A stretch of DNA of 64,000 bases from Sphingomonas pituitosa NBRC 102491 (GCF_001598435.1 NZ_BCYY01000002.1:372001-436000), one strand, 5' to 3'. Shown: positions 7,841 to 16,260, numbered from the stretch's first letter. Notes: generated from the sequence alone by a model not told the origin. Numbers and translations: made by a program.

Positions 7841-8947
7841 ATGCGCATCGGCGTGCCCAAGGAAATCAAGAACCACGAATATCGCGTCGGCCTTACCCCC
7901 GCTTCGGTTGCGGAGCTGGTCCATGCCGGCCACCAGGTGCTCGTCGAGACCCAGGCGGGCATGGGCATCGATTTCGACGATTCGGCCTATACCGCGGTTG
8001 GCGCCCAGATCGCGCCCGATGCGAAGACGGTTTTCGCCAATTCGGACATGATCGTGAAGGTGAAGGAGCCGCAGGCGCAGGAAATCGCGCTGCTCGAGCC
8101 GCGCCACCTGCTGTTCACCTATCTCCACCTCGCCGCCGACAAGCCGCAGGCCGAGGGTCTCATCAAGTCCGGCGCCACCTGCATCGCCTATGAGACGGTG
8201 ACCTCGAACTCGGGCGCCCTCCCCCTGCTCAAGCCGATGAGCGAAGTCGCCGGCCGCATGTCGGTGCAGGTCGCCTCGCACTATCTCGAGAAGGAACAGG
8301 GCGGCCGCGGCGAGCTGCTCGGCGGCGTGCCGGGCGTGGCGCCGTGCAAGGTCGCGATCCTCGGCGGCGGCGTCTCGGGCATCAATGCCGCGCAGATGGC
8401 GACCGGCCAGCGCGCCGACGTGACGATCTACGACATCAACAACGAGCGTCTTGCCGAACTGGACATGCATTTCGGCAGCCAGATCAAGACCGCCTATGCC
8501 AGCAAGTCCGCGATCGCCGAGGCGGTGCGGACGTCGCAGGTCGTCATCGGCGCCGTGCTGGTGCCGGGCGCGGCGGCGCCGAAGCTCGTCACCCGCGACA
8601 TGCTCAAGACGATGATGCGCGGATCGGTGCTGGTCGACATCGCCATCGACCAGGGCGGCTGCTTCGAGACCAGCCGTGCGACCACGCATGACGATCCCGT
8701 GTTCGAGATCGACGGCGTGATCCATTATTGCGTCGCGAACATGCCGGGCGCGGTTGCCCGCACTTCGGCCTTTGCGCTCAACAACGCGACGCTGCCGTTC
8801 GTGCTCAAGCTCGCCAACCAGGGTGCGGAAGCCGCGATGAAGGCCGACCGGCACCTCGCCAACGGCCTCAACGTCTCGGGGGGCAAGATCCGTCACCAGG
8901 CGGTGGCCGATGCGCTCGACCTGCCGTTCGAGGCTTGGGCGGGCTGA
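7841..8947 (+). CDS. ald: Alanine dehydrogenase
   Basis: A 368-residue NAD-dependent enzyme that interconverts L-alanine with pyruvate and ammonium. Signature parts are all visible: N-terminal MRIGVPKEIKNHEYRVGLTP, substrate residues R15, K75 (VKVKEP) and H96 (TYLHLA), the nucleotide fold GGGVSG at 175-180, and the catalytic aspartate region VDIAIDQGG near 267-275. Length is normal. The ATG has an AGGAGAG ribosome binding site 8 bases away. Divergent from an Lrp-type regulator, so expression probably follows alanine supply. Used to burn alanine as carbon and nitrogen source or to make it under low oxygen. Confidence 0.97.
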   Translation: MRIGVPKEIKNHEYRVGLTPASVAELVHAGHQVLVETQAGMGIDFDDSAYTAVGAQIAPDAKTVFANSDMIVKVKEPQAQEIALLEPRHLLFTYLHLAADKPQAEGLIKSGATCIAYETVTSNSGALPLLKPMSEVAGRMSVQVASHYLEKEQGGRGELLGGVPGVAPCKVAILGGGVSGINAAQMATGQRADVTIYDINNERLAELDMHFGSQIKTAYASKSAIAEAVRTSQVVIGAVLVPGAAAPKLVTRDMLKTMMRGSVLVDIAIDQGGCFETSRATTHDDPVFEIDGVIHYCVANMPGAVARTSAFALNNATLPFVLKLANQGAEAAMKADRHLANGLNVSGGKIRHQAVADALDLPFEAWAG

Positions 8948-8958
8948 TACCGGTCCTG

Positions 8959-8986
8959 TCTCGCCCGGGCGCGTGCTCGGGCGAGA
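8959..8986 (+). terminator. Hairpin after ald
   Basis: Perfect 9-bp stem (TCTCGCCCG / CGGGCGAGA) with a 10-base loop, 12 bases after the ald stop. No T-run follows, so it may act as an RNA 3' end stabiliser rather than a classical terminator. The remaining 200 bases up to 9184 show nothing further. Confidence 0.45.
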
Positions 8987-9184
8987 TGGCGGGCCCAGGC
9001 CGCTTGGGCCGCCTGCTCGGGCAGATGGTCGACGAGATTGCCCGGAATCACGGGTGCCGCGGCAGAGCAGTTCGTGCGTTTGCATCAACAGCATCGCATT
9101 GGCCCTGTTACGGAATCGTCCCGCTGGAAGAGTGGCACCGCGCTCGAGCGATGCCCGTACCAATATCGAAGGGATCACGAGCCG

Positions 9185-9853
9185 TTAGCGGCGGACCCGC
9201 GGATTTGGCGGAGCCGTGGTTGCGGAACGTGCCGCGGCGGCAAGGCCGGGGTCCAGCTTCAGCATCACGCTGACCATGCCGTCGCGGTAGCTCGCATCCT
9301 TGGGCACCAGCTGCAGCGCCTTGCCCCATTCGCTACGCGCCGCTTCCACGTCGCCCGAGCGTGCAAGCGCGATGCCCCGGTAGAAGAGCGGCCCGGGATG
9401 GCCCGGGTTCAGTTCCACCGCCTTGGCGAAGGCGTAGCGCGCCGCGGGTGAAAGCTGGTCGCCGTCATGCTCGGCGAGCGCGAGCCCCAGTCCGGCCCAC
9501 AGCCCCGGATCCCCCGGCGCCTTGCGCACCGCGCCCAGCATCACCGTCGCGGCGAGCTGCGGTGCCCCCGCCCGCGTCATCGCGTCGGCCGCCATGAAAT
9601 AGCTGTAGTCGAAGTTGAACCGGCCGAAGAGGCCTTCGCGCACCGCGATCAGGTCCGGATCCAGCGGGCGGACGGCAGTGACGCCTTGCGCCGGACGATC
9701 GGGCAGGCCGGGCTGCCCCTGCCACGCATAGCCCGCACCCGCCAGCATCACCGCCATCGCCGGCAGCGTCCAGAGCCGCCTCGGAAAGCGAATGAGTAGC
9801 AATAGCGCAGTCGCCACCAGCGAAAGTCCGCAAAATACCAGCCAGCCGGTCAT
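9185..9853 (-). CDS. Cytochrome c biogenesis TPR protein (CcmI/CycH-like)
   Basis: A 222-residue last gene of the ccm operon. Two hydrophobic segments in the first 45 residues anchor it in the inner membrane, followed by a periplasmic region with TPR-like helices (PGLWAGLGLALAEHD, HPGPLFYRGIALARSGDVE). In other bacteria such proteins (CcmI/CycH) hold apocytochrome c and hand it to the CcmF/CcmH haem lyase. It is shorter than full CcmI proteins, so it corresponds to the TPR part with a short membrane anchor. The start ATG overlaps the ccmH stop (ATGA), which rules out the upstream in-frame start. Confidence 0.82.
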   Translation of the reverse strand: MTGWLVFCGLSLVATALLLLIRFPRRLWTLPAMAVMLAGAGYAWQGQPGLPDRPAQGVTAVRPLDPDLIAVREGLFGRFNFDYSYFMAADAMTRAGAPQLAATVMLGAVRKAPGDPGLWAGLGLALAEHDGDQLSPAARYAFAKAVELNPGHPGPLFYRGIALARSGDVEAARSEWGKALQLVPKDASYRDGMVSVMLKLDPGLAAAARSATTAPPNPRVRR

Positions 9854-10257
9854 GCCGTCCTCCGTCGGAACAGGCGCCGCGCGATCAATAGGCCGATGCC
9901 GAGCAGCGCGAGCGGTGCGATCCACAGCGGCGCGGTGATCCAGCTGAGCGGCGGGTCATAGGTGACATAGTCGCCATAGCGTTCCATCAGCCATTTGCGG
10001 ACCCGGGCCGGGGGTTCCCCGGCGGCGATCCGCTGGCGGACGAGCGCGCGCATTTCCCCGGCCATGTCGGCGTCGCTGTCGGCGATGCTCTGGCCCTGGC
10101 AGACGAGGCAGCGCAATGTCTCCATCAGCGCCTTGGCCTGCGCCTCCTGGTCGGGATCGGGCAGCTGGGTATAGGCGAGCGGCGACGCGGGCAGGCTTGA
10201 GTCCGCCTGCGCCACGCCGGTCAGCAACAACGCGATCGGCAGCAGCGCCCGCCTCAC
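9850..10257 (-). CDS. ccmH: Cytochrome c maturation protein CcmH
   Basis: A 135-residue periplasmic, membrane-anchored thioredoxin-like protein. It has a signal segment at 1-18, the redox motif LRC50-L-V-C53Q, the family run SIADSDADMAGEMR, and one C-terminal transmembrane helix (115-127). It reduces apocytochrome c CXXCH cysteines together with CcmG before haem attachment by CcmF. The GTG start overlaps the ccmG stop. It corresponds to the N-terminal half of E. coli CcmH, the TPR half being the separate downstream gene. Confidence 0.95.
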   Translation of the reverse strand: MRRALLPIALLLTGVAQADSSLPASPLAYTQLPDPDQEAQAKALMETLRCLVCQGQSIADSDADMAGEMRALVRQRIAAGEPPARVRKWLMERYGDYVTYDPPLSWITAPLWIAPLALLGIGLLIARRLFRRRTA

Positions 10258-10781
10258 CTGGCTTTCTCCAGCGCTGCCAGCAGCTTCGGCACGTCCTCGG
10301 CACGAATATCGCCGACATGCTGGTCGACGATCACGCCGCGCCCGTCGATCACGAAGGTTTCCGGCACGCCCGAAGAGCCGAGCGAGAGCTGGGCCCGCAT
10401 CGCAGAGTCGTCCCCGATCCGCGCATAGGGGTCGCCATTGCGGGCAAGGAAGGCCTGCACCGCGGGCGCCGTATCCCGCACGGCGATCGCGTCGATCTGC
10501 GCGCCCGCCCGTTTCAGCTTCAGCAGCTGCGGCGCCTCGGCCACGCAGGGGATGCACCAGCTGGCAAAGACGTTGAGCAGCCGCGGCTTGCCTTTGGGCC
10601 AGATCGCGGTGTCGATGCCGGGCTTGCCGTCGACGATCGCGGGCAACTGCATCGCCGGCAGCGGCTTGCCGATCATCGCCGAGCGGACGATGCGGTCGCT
10701 GGGCTCGATCAGTCCGTTCACCACCAGCGCGAAGACCAGCAGGAACAGTCCGAGCGGCAGCCAGATCAGCAGCTTCTTCAT
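10254..10781 (-). CDS. ccmG: Thiol:disulfide oxidoreductase CcmG/DsbE
   Basis: A 175-residue thioredoxin-fold protein held in the membrane by a helix at 5-24. The active site is W75-C76-I-P-C79 in FASWCIPCVAEAP, and the typical cis-proline loop (SGVPETFVID) is present. It supplies reductant to the apocytochrome c/CcmH step. Two start codons are possible (ATGGGCATG); I take the second because GGAGG lies 7 bases before it, while the first is only 1 base away. The chosen ATG also overlaps the ccmF stop. Confidence 0.95.
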   Translation of the reverse strand: MKKLLIWLPLGLFLLVFALVVNGLIEPSDRIVRSAMIGKPLPAMQLPAIVDGKPGIDTAIWPKGKPRLLNVFASWCIPCVAEAPQLLKLKRAGAQIDAIAVRDTAPAVQAFLARNGDPYARIGDDSAMRAQLSLGSSGVPETFVIDGRGVIVDQHVGDIRAEDVPKLLAALEKAR

Positions 10782-12706
10782 GCCCATTCCTCCAGCGCGC
10801 GCGCATCCCGGCGGGCGCGAAGCACCCGGCCCGACAGGGAAAGGATGCCGCCCAGCGCGATCAGGCCGCCGCCTGCCCAGATCAAGGTCACGAACGGCTT
10901 CCACCAAAGGCGAAGTTGCCAGCGCCCGGCGCCGTCCGCTGCGCCGAGCACGGTATAGACCTGGCCGTCCCACAGCGTGGCGATCGCGGCCTCGCTGGTG
11001 TTGGTCGGCGGGTTGGCGAAGAAACGCTGCTGGGGCACCAGCTCGAACGGCGCGCCCGACCCACGCTGCACCTGCAGCCGCGCCTCCATCGCCGACCAGT
11101 TCGGACCGACGGTCGGCCGAACCTCGGTCAAGGTCACCTTGAAGGGCCCTACGGTGAGGTTGTCGCCGATGGCCACCGCCGCGAGCCGCTCCTGCTTGAA
11201 CAGCGTGTCGGCTGCCATGCCGGCAAGGCTCACCGCGACGCCGAGATGCGCAACGACCATGCCGTAGATCGGCAGCGGCGTGCGGCGGAGCTTGCGCTTC
11301 CACAAGGGCGCGACACTGGCGGCTGCCAGCCCGAAGGCGAACGCCAGCACCAGCACCGCGATCGGCGAGGCGAAGCCGGACAGCGCGAAGAACAGCGCGA
11401 ACGTCACGCCGGCCACCGCGACGGGGATGGTAAGGCGGGAGAGCAGCGCCTGCGCCGAATCCTTGCGCCAGCGCAGCAGCGGCCCCGCCGCGGTTCCCGC
11501 CACCAGGAACAGCGCGATCGGCACCGCGGTCTTCTCGAAGAACGGCGCGCCGATCGAGAGCTGCACGCCCATCGCCTGCGCCACCAGCGGATAGAGCGTG
11601 CCGATCAGCACGATTCCGAGGATAACGCTGAGCAGCAGGTTGTTGAGCACCAGCGCCGCCTCGCGGCTGACCAGCTGGAAGGTCGAACCTTGCGTCACCG
11701 TGCCCACCCGCGCGCCGAACAGCACCAGCGCCCCGCCGATGTAGAGGCCGAGCAGCACCAGCAGGAAGGTGCCGCGCGTCGGGTCCACCGCAAAGGCATG
11801 GACGCTCACCAGGATGCCCGAACGGACCAGGAAGGTGCCGACCATCGACATCGAGAAGGCGACCACCGCCAGCATCAGCGTCCAGGCACGCAGCCCGTCG
11901 CGCGTCGCCAGCACGTTGACCGAATGGAGCAAAGCCGTCGCCGCCAGCCACGGCATCAGCGAGGCATTCTCCACCGGATCCCAGAACCACCAGCCGCCCC
12001 AGCCGAGTTCGTAATAGGCCCAGTAGCTGCCCGCCGTGATGCCGATCGTCAGGAAGATCCAGGCGGCGAGCACCCAGGGCCGCATCGCCTTGGCGAAGGC
12101 CGGGCCGACGTCGCGCATCAGCAGCGCGGCCACCGCGAAGCTGAACGCGACCGAGAGCCCGACATAGCCGAGATAGAGCGTCGGCGGATGGAAGGCGAGG
12201 CCGGGATCCTGGAGCAGCGGGTTGAGCCCCTGCCCGTCCGCGGGTGCCGGGTTCAGCCGGGCGAAGGGGTTCGAGGCGAAGGCAAGGAAGGCATAGAAGC
12301 CGATCGCGATCGCCGCCTGCGCGGCCAGCGTCGCCGAGAGCGTCTCCGCCACCAGTCGCCGCTCGAACAGCGCGACGCCCGCGCCGGCGACCGCGAGGAC
12401 GGTAACCCAGAGCAGCATCGAGCCTTCGTGGTTCCCCCAGGCGCCGGCGACCTTGTAGAGCATCGGCTTTAGCGAATGGCTGTTCTCCGCCACCAGCAGC
12501 ACCGACATGTCCGACGTGACGAACAGCCAGATCAGGATCAGGAACGCCGCCAGCGCGAACAATGCCTGGACAAGCGCGATCCTGCGCACCCCCGGCAGCA
12601 TCGCCGACGGATCGGGCGCACGCGCGGCGGCGGCGCCCAGCATCAGCTGCGCGATGGCGAAGGTGGTGGCAAGCCACAGCGCCGCGAGTCCGGCTTCGGC
12701 GATCAT
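10778..12706 (-). CDS. ccmF: Haem lyase subunit CcmF
   Basis: A 642-residue polytopic inner-membrane protein that ligates haem from CcmE to apocytochrome c. The tryptophan-rich haem-handling signature WGGWWFWDPVEN lies at 236-247, preceded by the conserved PPTLYLGYVG (174-183) and ENSHSLKPMLYK (74-85). About fourteen hydrophobic segments and a periplasmic domain before the last helix match the family in order and length. Start ATG overlaps the ccmE stop. Confidence 0.97.
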   Translation of the reverse strand: MIAEAGLAALWLATTFAIAQLMLGAAAARAPDPSAMLPGVRRIALVQALFALAAFLILIWLFVTSDMSVLLVAENSHSLKPMLYKVAGAWGNHEGSMLLWVTVLAVAGAGVALFERRLVAETLSATLAAQAAIAIGFYAFLAFASNPFARLNPAPADGQGLNPLLQDPGLAFHPPTLYLGYVGLSVAFSFAVAALLMRDVGPAFAKAMRPWVLAAWIFLTIGITAGSYWAYYELGWGGWWFWDPVENASLMPWLAATALLHSVNVLATRDGLRAWTLMLAVVAFSMSMVGTFLVRSGILVSVHAFAVDPTRGTFLLVLLGLYIGGALVLFGARVGTVTQGSTFQLVSREAALVLNNLLLSVILGIVLIGTLYPLVAQAMGVQLSIGAPFFEKTAVPIALFLVAGTAAGPLLRWRKDSAQALLSRLTIPVAVAGVTFALFFALSGFASPIAVLVLAFAFGLAAASVAPLWKRKLRRTPLPIYGMVVAHLGVAVSLAGMAADTLFKQERLAAVAIGDNLTVGPFKVTLTEVRPTVGPNWSAMEARLQVQRGSGAPFELVPQQRFFANPPTNTSEAAIATLWDGQVYTVLGAADGAGRWQLRLWWKPFVTLIWAGGGLIALGGILSLSGRVLRARRDARALEEWA

Positions 12707-13137
12707 GGCTCCAGCGACTCGCTCTTGTGCATCTTCCCCGCCATCTGCGGCGGCATATAGCGCTCGTCATGCTTGGCGAGCAGATTGTCGGCGGCGAAGC
12801 TGCCGTCGGGCTGGAACTGCCCCTCGGCGACCACGCCCGACCCTTCGCGGAACAGGTCCGGGGTCACGCCGCGAAAACGCACCGGCACCACCGCCTTGCC
12901 GTCGGTGACCTTGAAGCCGATCGAGACGCCGTCGCTCGCGCGGGTGATCGATCCCTTCTCGACCATGCCGCCCAGCCGCACCGCCTTGCCCAGCGGCAGC
13001 GGCTTCCCCGCCACGTCGCCGGGGGCATAGAAGAACGCCGCCTGGTCCTTGAGCGCAGAGAGCGCGAGCAGCGCCGCGCCGATGATGGCCGCCACCGCCA
13101 GCAACGCCAGCGTCAGCCGTTGATGCTTTGCCTTCAC
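12703..13137 (-). CDS. ccmE: Haem chaperone CcmE
   Basis: A 144-residue periplasmic haem chaperone with one N-terminal anchor (8-30) and an OB-fold. The covalent haem-binding histidine H123 and the tyrosine ligand Y127 occur in AKHDERYMPP near the C-terminus. The GTG at 13137 is preferred: it overlaps the ccmD stop and leaves the standard N-terminus KAKHQRLTL, while a longer frame adds 40 residues of antisense-like sequence. CcmE receives haem from the CcmC complex and delivers it to CcmF. Confidence 0.96.
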   Translation of the reverse strand: MKAKHQRLTLALLAVAAIIGAALLALSALKDQAAFFYAPGDVAGKPLPLGKAVRLGGMVEKGSITRASDGVSIGFKVTDGKAVVPVRFRGVTPDLFREGSGVVAEGQFQPDGSFAADNLLAKHDERYMPPQMAGKMHKSESLEP

Positions 13138-13265
13138 GCCCGGCGTCCCAGCGCTTCCGCCGTCGCTTCCGCACGCAGCATCGCCCACCAGCTGGCAGCG
13201 GCGAGCCCGCCGGTGCCGAGCGCCGCCACGGCATACGCCGCGGTCACGAACCACCAATGATTCAT
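13134..13265 (-). CDS. ccmD: Haem exporter subunit CcmD
   Basis: A 43-residue protein with one membrane segment (about residues 6-29, FVTAAYAVAALGTGGLAAAS) and a charged cytoplasmic tail (RAEATAEALGRR). Size, topology and place between ccmC and ccmE identify it. CcmD helps release holo-CcmE from the CcmABC complex. Both ends overlap the neighbouring genes by four bases. Sequence conservation in this family is weak, so the call leans on context. Confidence 0.9.
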   Translation of the reverse strand: MNHWWFVTAAYAVAALGTGGLAAASWWAMLRAEATAEALGRRA

Positions 13266-13981
13266 TGCGCCGCCCTCCGCCGCAGCCGCGCTTCGACCTT
13301 CTGTCGGGCGAGCAGCGCGCGCATCCGCATCAGCACGATCGCGCCGAACAACAGGCTGAAGCCGGACAGGGTGAACCAGAGCGGCCAGAGCATGGAGGCA
13401 TCGATGCTGCTGCGGGTAAGCCCGATGCTCTCCCCCTGGTGCAGCGTGTTCCACCACACCACCGAATAGCGAATGATTGGCAACAGCACCGTTCCTGCAA
13501 CCCCGAACAGCGCCGGAATGCGCCCGTCGCCGCTGCGCTCGGCATCGGCGCGGGCGAGCGCGATCCAGGCGATGTAGACGAAGAAGAGCAGCAGCATGCT
13601 GGTCAGCCGCCCGTCCCATTCCCACCAGGTGCCCCAGGTCGGGCGACCCCAGATCGATCCGGTGATCAGGCAGAGCGCGGCGAACACTGCCCCTGCCGGC
13701 GCGATGGCCCGCGCGGCGACGATCGCCAGCGGGTGCCGCCAGATCAGATAGCCGAGGCACGCCAGCGCGAGGCTGCTCCACCCACCCATGCCCAGCCAGG
13801 CGGTGGGCACATGGATGTAGAGGATGCGGACGCTGTCCTTCTGCAGATAGTCGGCCGGCGTCTGGGTCAGCCCAGCCCAGGCGCCGAACAGCGTCAGCGC
13901 CAGGCCGACCCAGAACAGGGCCGGCGTCAGCGGCCGGGCGATCTTGAGGAAGCGCGCCGGGTTGGCGAGGGCGTGAAGCAT
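13262..13981 (-). CDS. ccmC: Haem-handling protein CcmC
   Basis: A 239-residue, six-helix inner-membrane protein that loads haem on CcmE. The signature W119-W-E-W-D123-G-R follows GRPTWGT, and the conserved histidines that coordinate haem lie in YIHVPTAW (H57) and in the last third (NTLHQGES). The ATG at 13981 gives the usual N-terminus (MLHALANPARF). This is the first gene of the seven-gene operon. The partner ATPase and permease CcmA/CcmB are not in this window. Confidence 0.96.
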   Translation of the reverse strand: MLHALANPARFLKIARPLTPALFWVGLALTLFGAWAGLTQTPADYLQKDSVRILYIHVPTAWLGMGGWSSLALACLGYLIWRHPLAIVAARAIAPAGAVFAALCLITGSIWGRPTWGTWWEWDGRLTSMLLLFFVYIAWIALARADAERSGDGRIPALFGVAGTVLLPIIRYSVVWWNTLHQGESIGLTRSSIDASMLWPLWFTLSGFSLLFGAIVLMRMRALLARQKVEARLRRRAAQ

Positions 13982-14103
13982 CGGCACGCAGGGAGGATTA
14001 GCCGGGTTTCTCCCCCGATTCCAAGCAGCGATTGCAGTGCCCCGCCCTTCCTTGCGCATAGGGTTGCGGTGCCGCGCAGGTTCGGCTACCCGAGCCCGGT
14101 CAT

Positions 14104-14212
14104 CTGGGGAGTAGCCAGCCGGTGCCGCGCGCACCGGGCGCTTGCGTCAACATACTTGGTCGAGAGGCCATGGCGCAGGCGGAGCCGCAAGGTTCGGGCG
14201 AGACCAATGGCG
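14104..14212 (+). ncRNA. yybP-ykoY manganese riboswitch aptamer
   Basis: The 5' leader of the UPF0016 gene carries the conserved parts of this riboswitch class in order: GGGGAGTAGCC at 14106, a P2 hairpin GGTGC/GCACC, GTCAACATAC at 14146, then TTGGT pairing with GACCAA at the 3' side (GCGAGACCAATGG). The class binds Mn2+ and is established as the control element of UPF0016/MntP-type manganese exporters, which is exactly the gene that follows. Boundaries are approximate. Confidence 0.92.
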
Positions 14213-14280
14213 TCGCATCTCCGCTCGTGCCGGGCGGGGAGATGCGATGTCGTTGGATTCGCATCCGCCCGGCCCCGGAG
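14213..14280 (+). promoter_or_regulatory. Expression platform with two mutually exclusive hairpins
   Basis: Hairpin A pairs 14213-14222 with 14238-14247 (10 bp, TCGCATCTCC/GGAGATGCGA). Hairpin B pairs 14230-14247, with GGAG bulged out, with 14259-14272 (14 bp) and ends four bases before the GGAG ribosome binding site at 14277-14280. Both use 14242-14247, so only one can form at a time. No T-run follows, so control by access to the start region or by Rho seems more likely than an intrinsic terminator. The switch logic is inferred. Confidence 0.6.
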
Positions 14281-14286
14281 ATTTCC

Positions 14287-14859
14287 TTGGAAGCCCTGCT
14301 CACCTCGACCGCCGTGGTCGCGCTCGCCGAAATCGGCGACAAGACCCAGCTGCTCGCGATCCTGCTCGCGACGCGCTTCAAGCGGCCGGTGCCGATCATC
14401 TGCGGCATCTTCGTCGCGACGATCGCCAACCATTTCCTCGCGGCGCTGGTGGGTGCCGAAGTCGCCGGGCTGCTCGACAGCATGTGGTTCCGCTATGCGA
14501 TCGCGGCGTCGTTCGTGGCGATGGGCCTGTGGACGCTGATCCCGGACAAGCTAGATGAAGAGGAAAGCGCGAAACCCGCGCGGTTCGGCGCGTTCCTCAC
14601 CACCGCGATCGCCTTCTTCCTGGTCGAGATGGGCGACAAGACCCAGGTCGCCACCGTCGCGCTCGGCGCGCGCTTTCACGCGGTGCTGCCGGTGACGGCG
14701 GGAACGACGCTGGGGATGATGCTCGCCAATGTGCCGGCGGTGTTCCTCGGCAAGGCGGTGATCGACCGCGTGCCGCTGACGACGGTGCACCGCATCGCCG
14801 CGCTGCTGTTCGTCGCGATCGGCCTGTGGCTCGCAGCGCAGACGGCGGGGTGGCTGTAA
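14287..14859 (+). CDS. UPF0016/TMEM165/GDT1 family manganese exporter-like protein
   Basis: A 190-residue, six-helix inner-membrane protein made of two homologous halves. Each half carries the family motif E-x-G-D-K-T: EIGDKTQ at 15-21 and EMGDKTQ at 114-120. These acidic residues line the Mn2+/Ca2+ path in the family. I choose the TTG at 14287 (MEALLTSTAVVALAEIGDK) because GGAG lies 6 bases upstream and because family members start right before the first helix; upstream ATGs fall inside the riboswitch. The riboswitch predicts induction by manganese, so the likely role is Mn efflux. Confidence 0.9.
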   Translation: MEALLTSTAVVALAEIGDKTQLLAILLATRFKRPVPIICGIFVATIANHFLAALVGAEVAGLLDSMWFRYAIAASFVAMGLWTLIPDKLDEEESAKPARFGAFLTTAIAFFLVEMGDKTQVATVALGARFHAVLPVTAGTTLGMMLANVPAVFLGKAVIDRVPLTTVHRIAALLFVAIGLWLAAQTAGWL

Positions 14860-14869
14860 GGGTACAAAC

Positions 14870-15033
14870 TCCTCCCCGGCATGGGGAGGGGGACCGCGCG
14901 GCGCCAGCCGCGTGGTGGAGGGGCCGCCGCGGCACGCGGCGGTTGCCCCTCAAACGCGAAAGACCGCGCCTCGCGGCGCGGCCCCTCCACCATTTGCTGG
15001 CGCAAATGGTCCCCCTCCCCGTTCCGGGGAGGA
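14870..15033. repeat. Large intergenic imperfect inverted repeat
   Basis: A nested palindrome fills the space between two convergent genes. The outer 26-base arms (14870-14895 and 15008-15033) match at 24 positions and each is itself a hairpin (CCTCCCCGG...GGGGAGG). Inner arms GTGGTGGAGGGGCC and GGCCCCTCCACCAT match at 13 of 14. The core (14912-14980) has further GCCGCG hairpins. It looks like a member of an intergenic palindromic repeat family of high-GC alphaproteobacteria. It may also end both transcripts. No second full copy occurs in this window. Confidence 0.7.
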
Positions 15034-15042
15034 TCTGAAAAA

Positions 15043-16092
15043 TTACCGCCCGATCAGGCGCTGGGCGATGCGGTCGGCGACTTCGCTCGACGGATCGCCG
15101 GTCGCGGCGCTTTCGTCCCACACCTGGTCGAGACGAACCGGGATCTTCTCGACCCGCGCATCGACCTCGGAGCGGTCGCCCTGCCCCAGATATTCGAGCG
15201 CGACGTTGATGATGCCGCCGGCGTTGATCACGTAATCCGGCGCATAGACGATGCCGCGCGCGTGCAGGCGGTGGCCGTCCTCGCGCGTGGCGAGCTGGTT
15301 GTTCGCACCGCCGGCGACGACACGTACCTTCAGCGCCGCGATCGACTGCTCGGTGAGGATCGCACCCAGTGCGCAAGGGCTGAGGATGTCCGCCTCGTGC
15401 GTCAGGATCGCATCGGCGTCGATCGCCTCCGCGCCCAGTTCCGCCGCCAGCGCCTTCGCGCGATCGCCATGCACATCGGCCAGCGTCAGCTTCGCGCCGT
15501 CCGCGGCCAGCAGCCGGGCGAGCCCGCCGCCGACCGAGCCGACGCCCTGGATCGCCACGCGCACGCCGGCCATCGACTCGACGCCCAGCCCCCGCTTCGC
15601 CGCCGCCTTGACGCCGAGATAGACGCCGCGCGCCGTTACCGGGCCCGGATCGCCGCCCGCGCTGCCCGCCGCCACCGGCAGGCCGGAGACGTGCTTGGTC
15701 TGCGTCGCGACGACCTTCATCCGCGCTTCGGACATGCCGACATCCTCGGCGGTCACATAGCGACCGTGGAGCGATTCGACCGCGCGGCCGAATGCCTCGA
15801 GCTGCGCCTGGGTGACTTCGGCACCCGGCTTGTCGGCGAGGATCACGCCCTTGCCGCCGCCCATCGGCAGATCGGCCATCGCGTTCTTGTAGCTCATCCC
15901 GCGCGAGAGGCGCAGCGCATCGGTGATCGCGGCGCGGTGATCGGCATAATGCCAGAAGCGCACCCCGCCCGCAGCGGCACCCAGTGCCGTCGAGTGGACG
16001 GCGATGATCGCGCTAAGGCCAGACGCCCGATCCGAGAAGAGGTGAACGCCCTCGTGGTCGTCGAAATCGGGAAAGCCCCAGTCGGTGATCAT
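15043..16092 (-). CDS. Glu/Leu/Phe/Val dehydrogenase, leucine dehydrogenase-like
   Basis: A 349-residue NAD-dependent amino acid dehydrogenase, closest in length and motifs to leucine/valine dehydrogenases. The catalytic lysine K81 sits in LPMGGGKGVI, with the second lysine K69 in MSYKNAMADLP. A Rossmann motif GVGSVGG and the family run GGANNQLA follow. It catalyses oxidative deamination of branched-chain amino acids to 2-oxo acids in the cytoplasm. The ATG at 16092 gives MITDWGFPDF; the longer frame would run into the tRNA-His gene just upstream. Exact substrate cannot be read from sequence. Confidence 0.88.
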   Translation of the reverse strand: MITDWGFPDFDDHEGVHLFSDRASGLSAIIAVHSTALGAAAGGVRFWHYADHRAAITDALRLSRGMSYKNAMADLPMGGGKGVILADKPGAEVTQAQLEAFGRAVESLHGRYVTAEDVGMSEARMKVVATQTKHVSGLPVAAGSAGGDPGPVTARGVYLGVKAAAKRGLGVESMAGVRVAIQGVGSVGGGLARLLAADGAKLTLADVHGDRAKALAAELGAEAIDADAILTHEADILSPCALGAILTEQSIAALKVRVVAGGANNQLATREDGHRLHARGIVYAPDYVINAGGIINVALEYLGQGDRSEVDARVEKIPVRLDQVWDESAATGDPSSEVADRIAQRLIGR

Positions 16093-16128
16093 GGATGGAT
16101 CCGCGCTGTGAGAGATATGGGGAGAAAG

Positions 16129-16206
16129 TGGGGCGACCAACGGGAATTGAACCCGCAACCTCTGGTACCACAAACCAGCGCTCTAACCGATTGAGCTATG
16201 GTCGCC
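16129..16206 (-). tRNA. tRNA-His (GTG)
   Basis: Cloverleaf on the minus strand with anticodon stem CTGGT/ACCAG and loop TTGTGGT (anticodon GTG). The acceptor stem is GCGACCA/TGGTCGC with the extra 5' G(-1) opposite C73, the identity mark of tRNA-His. CCA is encoded. The 5' base 16206 is G(-1). It ends 37 bases before the start codon of the leucine dehydrogenase-like gene on the same strand. Confidence 0.95.
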
Positions 16207-16260
16207 GTGAAGGAGTGCGCGCTTAGCGGGCTCCGAAGCGGAGCGCAAGAACCTTGCGCG

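Noticed and set aside
14170..14286. ATG starts for the UPF0016 gene inside the leader
   Set aside because: They fall in the riboswitch aptamer and lack ribosome binding sites; TTG 14287 has a good one and fits the family start.
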